Program-made: the position numbers and the translations under genes
Shown: positions 63,440 to 64,000 of the stretch, one piece after another
How positions within the stretch are numbered: position 1 is the first letter of the stretch
Layout of the letters: every line of letters begins with the position of its first letter
The notes under the pieces: generated by a model
What the model was told of the DNA's origin: nothing
Database searches by the model: none
The model's input: the letters and a program-made list of their open reading frames with translations, nothing else
From: Varroa destructor
Taxonomy: Eukaryota; Arthropoda; Arachnida; Mesostigmata; Varroidae
NCBI RefSeq assembly: GCF_002443255.2
Contig: NW_019211455.1
Coordinates: forward strand, 30,841,778 to 30,905,777
Direction: 5' to 3'
DNA: 64,000 bases

Positions 63440-64000
63440 CACAGTCGAAAGGATCATATCGTAAATGGCTTACAAAAAAAATCGTAAGAATCAGACCTGT
63501 AGCATATTGGCAAACAATCGGTCAATATGCGTGTGTAGCCATATGCCCGAAGTAGCATTAACATTTGGATAGGACTGTCCAACGAAACCCTGGATCCCAC
63601 AAAGCATAATTTGAAGTCAAATATTACCTTGCTGTGCCCTGTTGTCTACTGCTCGGACGATACGAGTCACAAAAAGGTTTGCCCTAACGTGGAAAGGCCT
63701 ATTTTGATCAAAGACCAACACTTGAATCTTGTTGTTGTCCGCTTCGCTAACATACATTTTCGATTGTACCAGTTATAACAGTTCTATGATTCTAATTTTA
63801 CATCTTATGTACAGGCATCTTTGAAGGCCATTCTTGAATTACATCCTTCTATGAATATAAACATGTAATAGAGCAGAAATCGACGTCAGCCTCAATGTGT
63901 GATAGGACAAGTTTCATAGGAATCATCGGGCCTGCAGAATGTGCTAAGCGCATTCTTGAAACACATTACGTATATTATGATTTCGACGAAAGGAAGCTAG
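63440..64000. other. No feature seen
   Basis: I found no open frame above 60 codons, no repeat array and no RNA gene in this last stretch on either strand. Confidence 0.5.

Noticed and set aside
1..64000. CRISPR arrays, bacterial operons, phage genes, rRNA genes or a multi-gene defence or biosynthetic system
   Set aside because: No regularly spaced repeats, no long reading frames, no Shine-Dalgarno context and no recognisable gene neighbours were found on either strand.

Overview
This window looks like non-coding nuclear DNA from a eukaryote, most likely an invertebrate and plausibly an arthropod. No complete protein-coding gene can be supported. By eye it is moderately AT-rich (roughly 60% A+T) and CpG is not visibly depleted. 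It carries typical eukaryotic simple repeats: (AT)11, a 33-base A run, and ATG, GTA, AGC, TGAA, CTAT and GTC/GCC tracts. It also has intron-like polypyrimidine/AG and GTAAGT signals, one decayed piece resembling a mariner transposase, and one clear tRNA-like A-box/B-box sequence. Nothing bacterial is visible: no operons, ribosome binding sites, CRISPR arrays or insertion sequences. The taxon cannot be fixed from sequence alone.

Coding content: the longest open frames are 110-154 codons. That is about what chance allows in 64 kb at this base composition, and I recognise no full-length family in any of them. A few GC-richer islands (about 15.0, 31.0-31.5, 44.0-44.2, 45.7-46.0, 47.6-48.1 and 55.6 kb) have open frames that read like protein, some next to plausible splice sites. 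They may be single exons, decayed repeats or chance. They are listed as unproven, with low confidence.

Layout: 0-9 kb is featureless AT-rich DNA with a TGAA microsatellite. A weak tRNA-derived repeat head lies near 8.65 kb. A strong 19-20 bp hairpin is at 9.64-9.68 kb. A possible transcription start, with a first exon ending in ATG followed by a consensus splice donor, is at 13.04-13.11 kb. From 14 to 29 kb there are mostly AT-rich spacer, A runs and an (AT)11 tract. At 29.44-29.51 kb a perfect CRE lies next to a perfect palindromic RFX X-box. A tRNA-like (SINE-type) sequence is at 30.7 kb. The mariner-like remnant is at 35.95-36.11 kb. A G-rich GC-box region is at 37.16 kb. A 72-base imperfect hairpin of miRNA-precursor size is at 42.03-42.10 kb, and its imperfections are almost all G:U wobbles on the + strand. 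A GC-rich cluster of short hairpins is at 54.3-54.4 kb, and triplet repeats lie at 57.36 and 63.40 kb.

No set of genes working together, and no multi-gene system, is visible. The best leads are the two hairpins, the mariner remnant, the CRE/X-box module and the candidate first exon.
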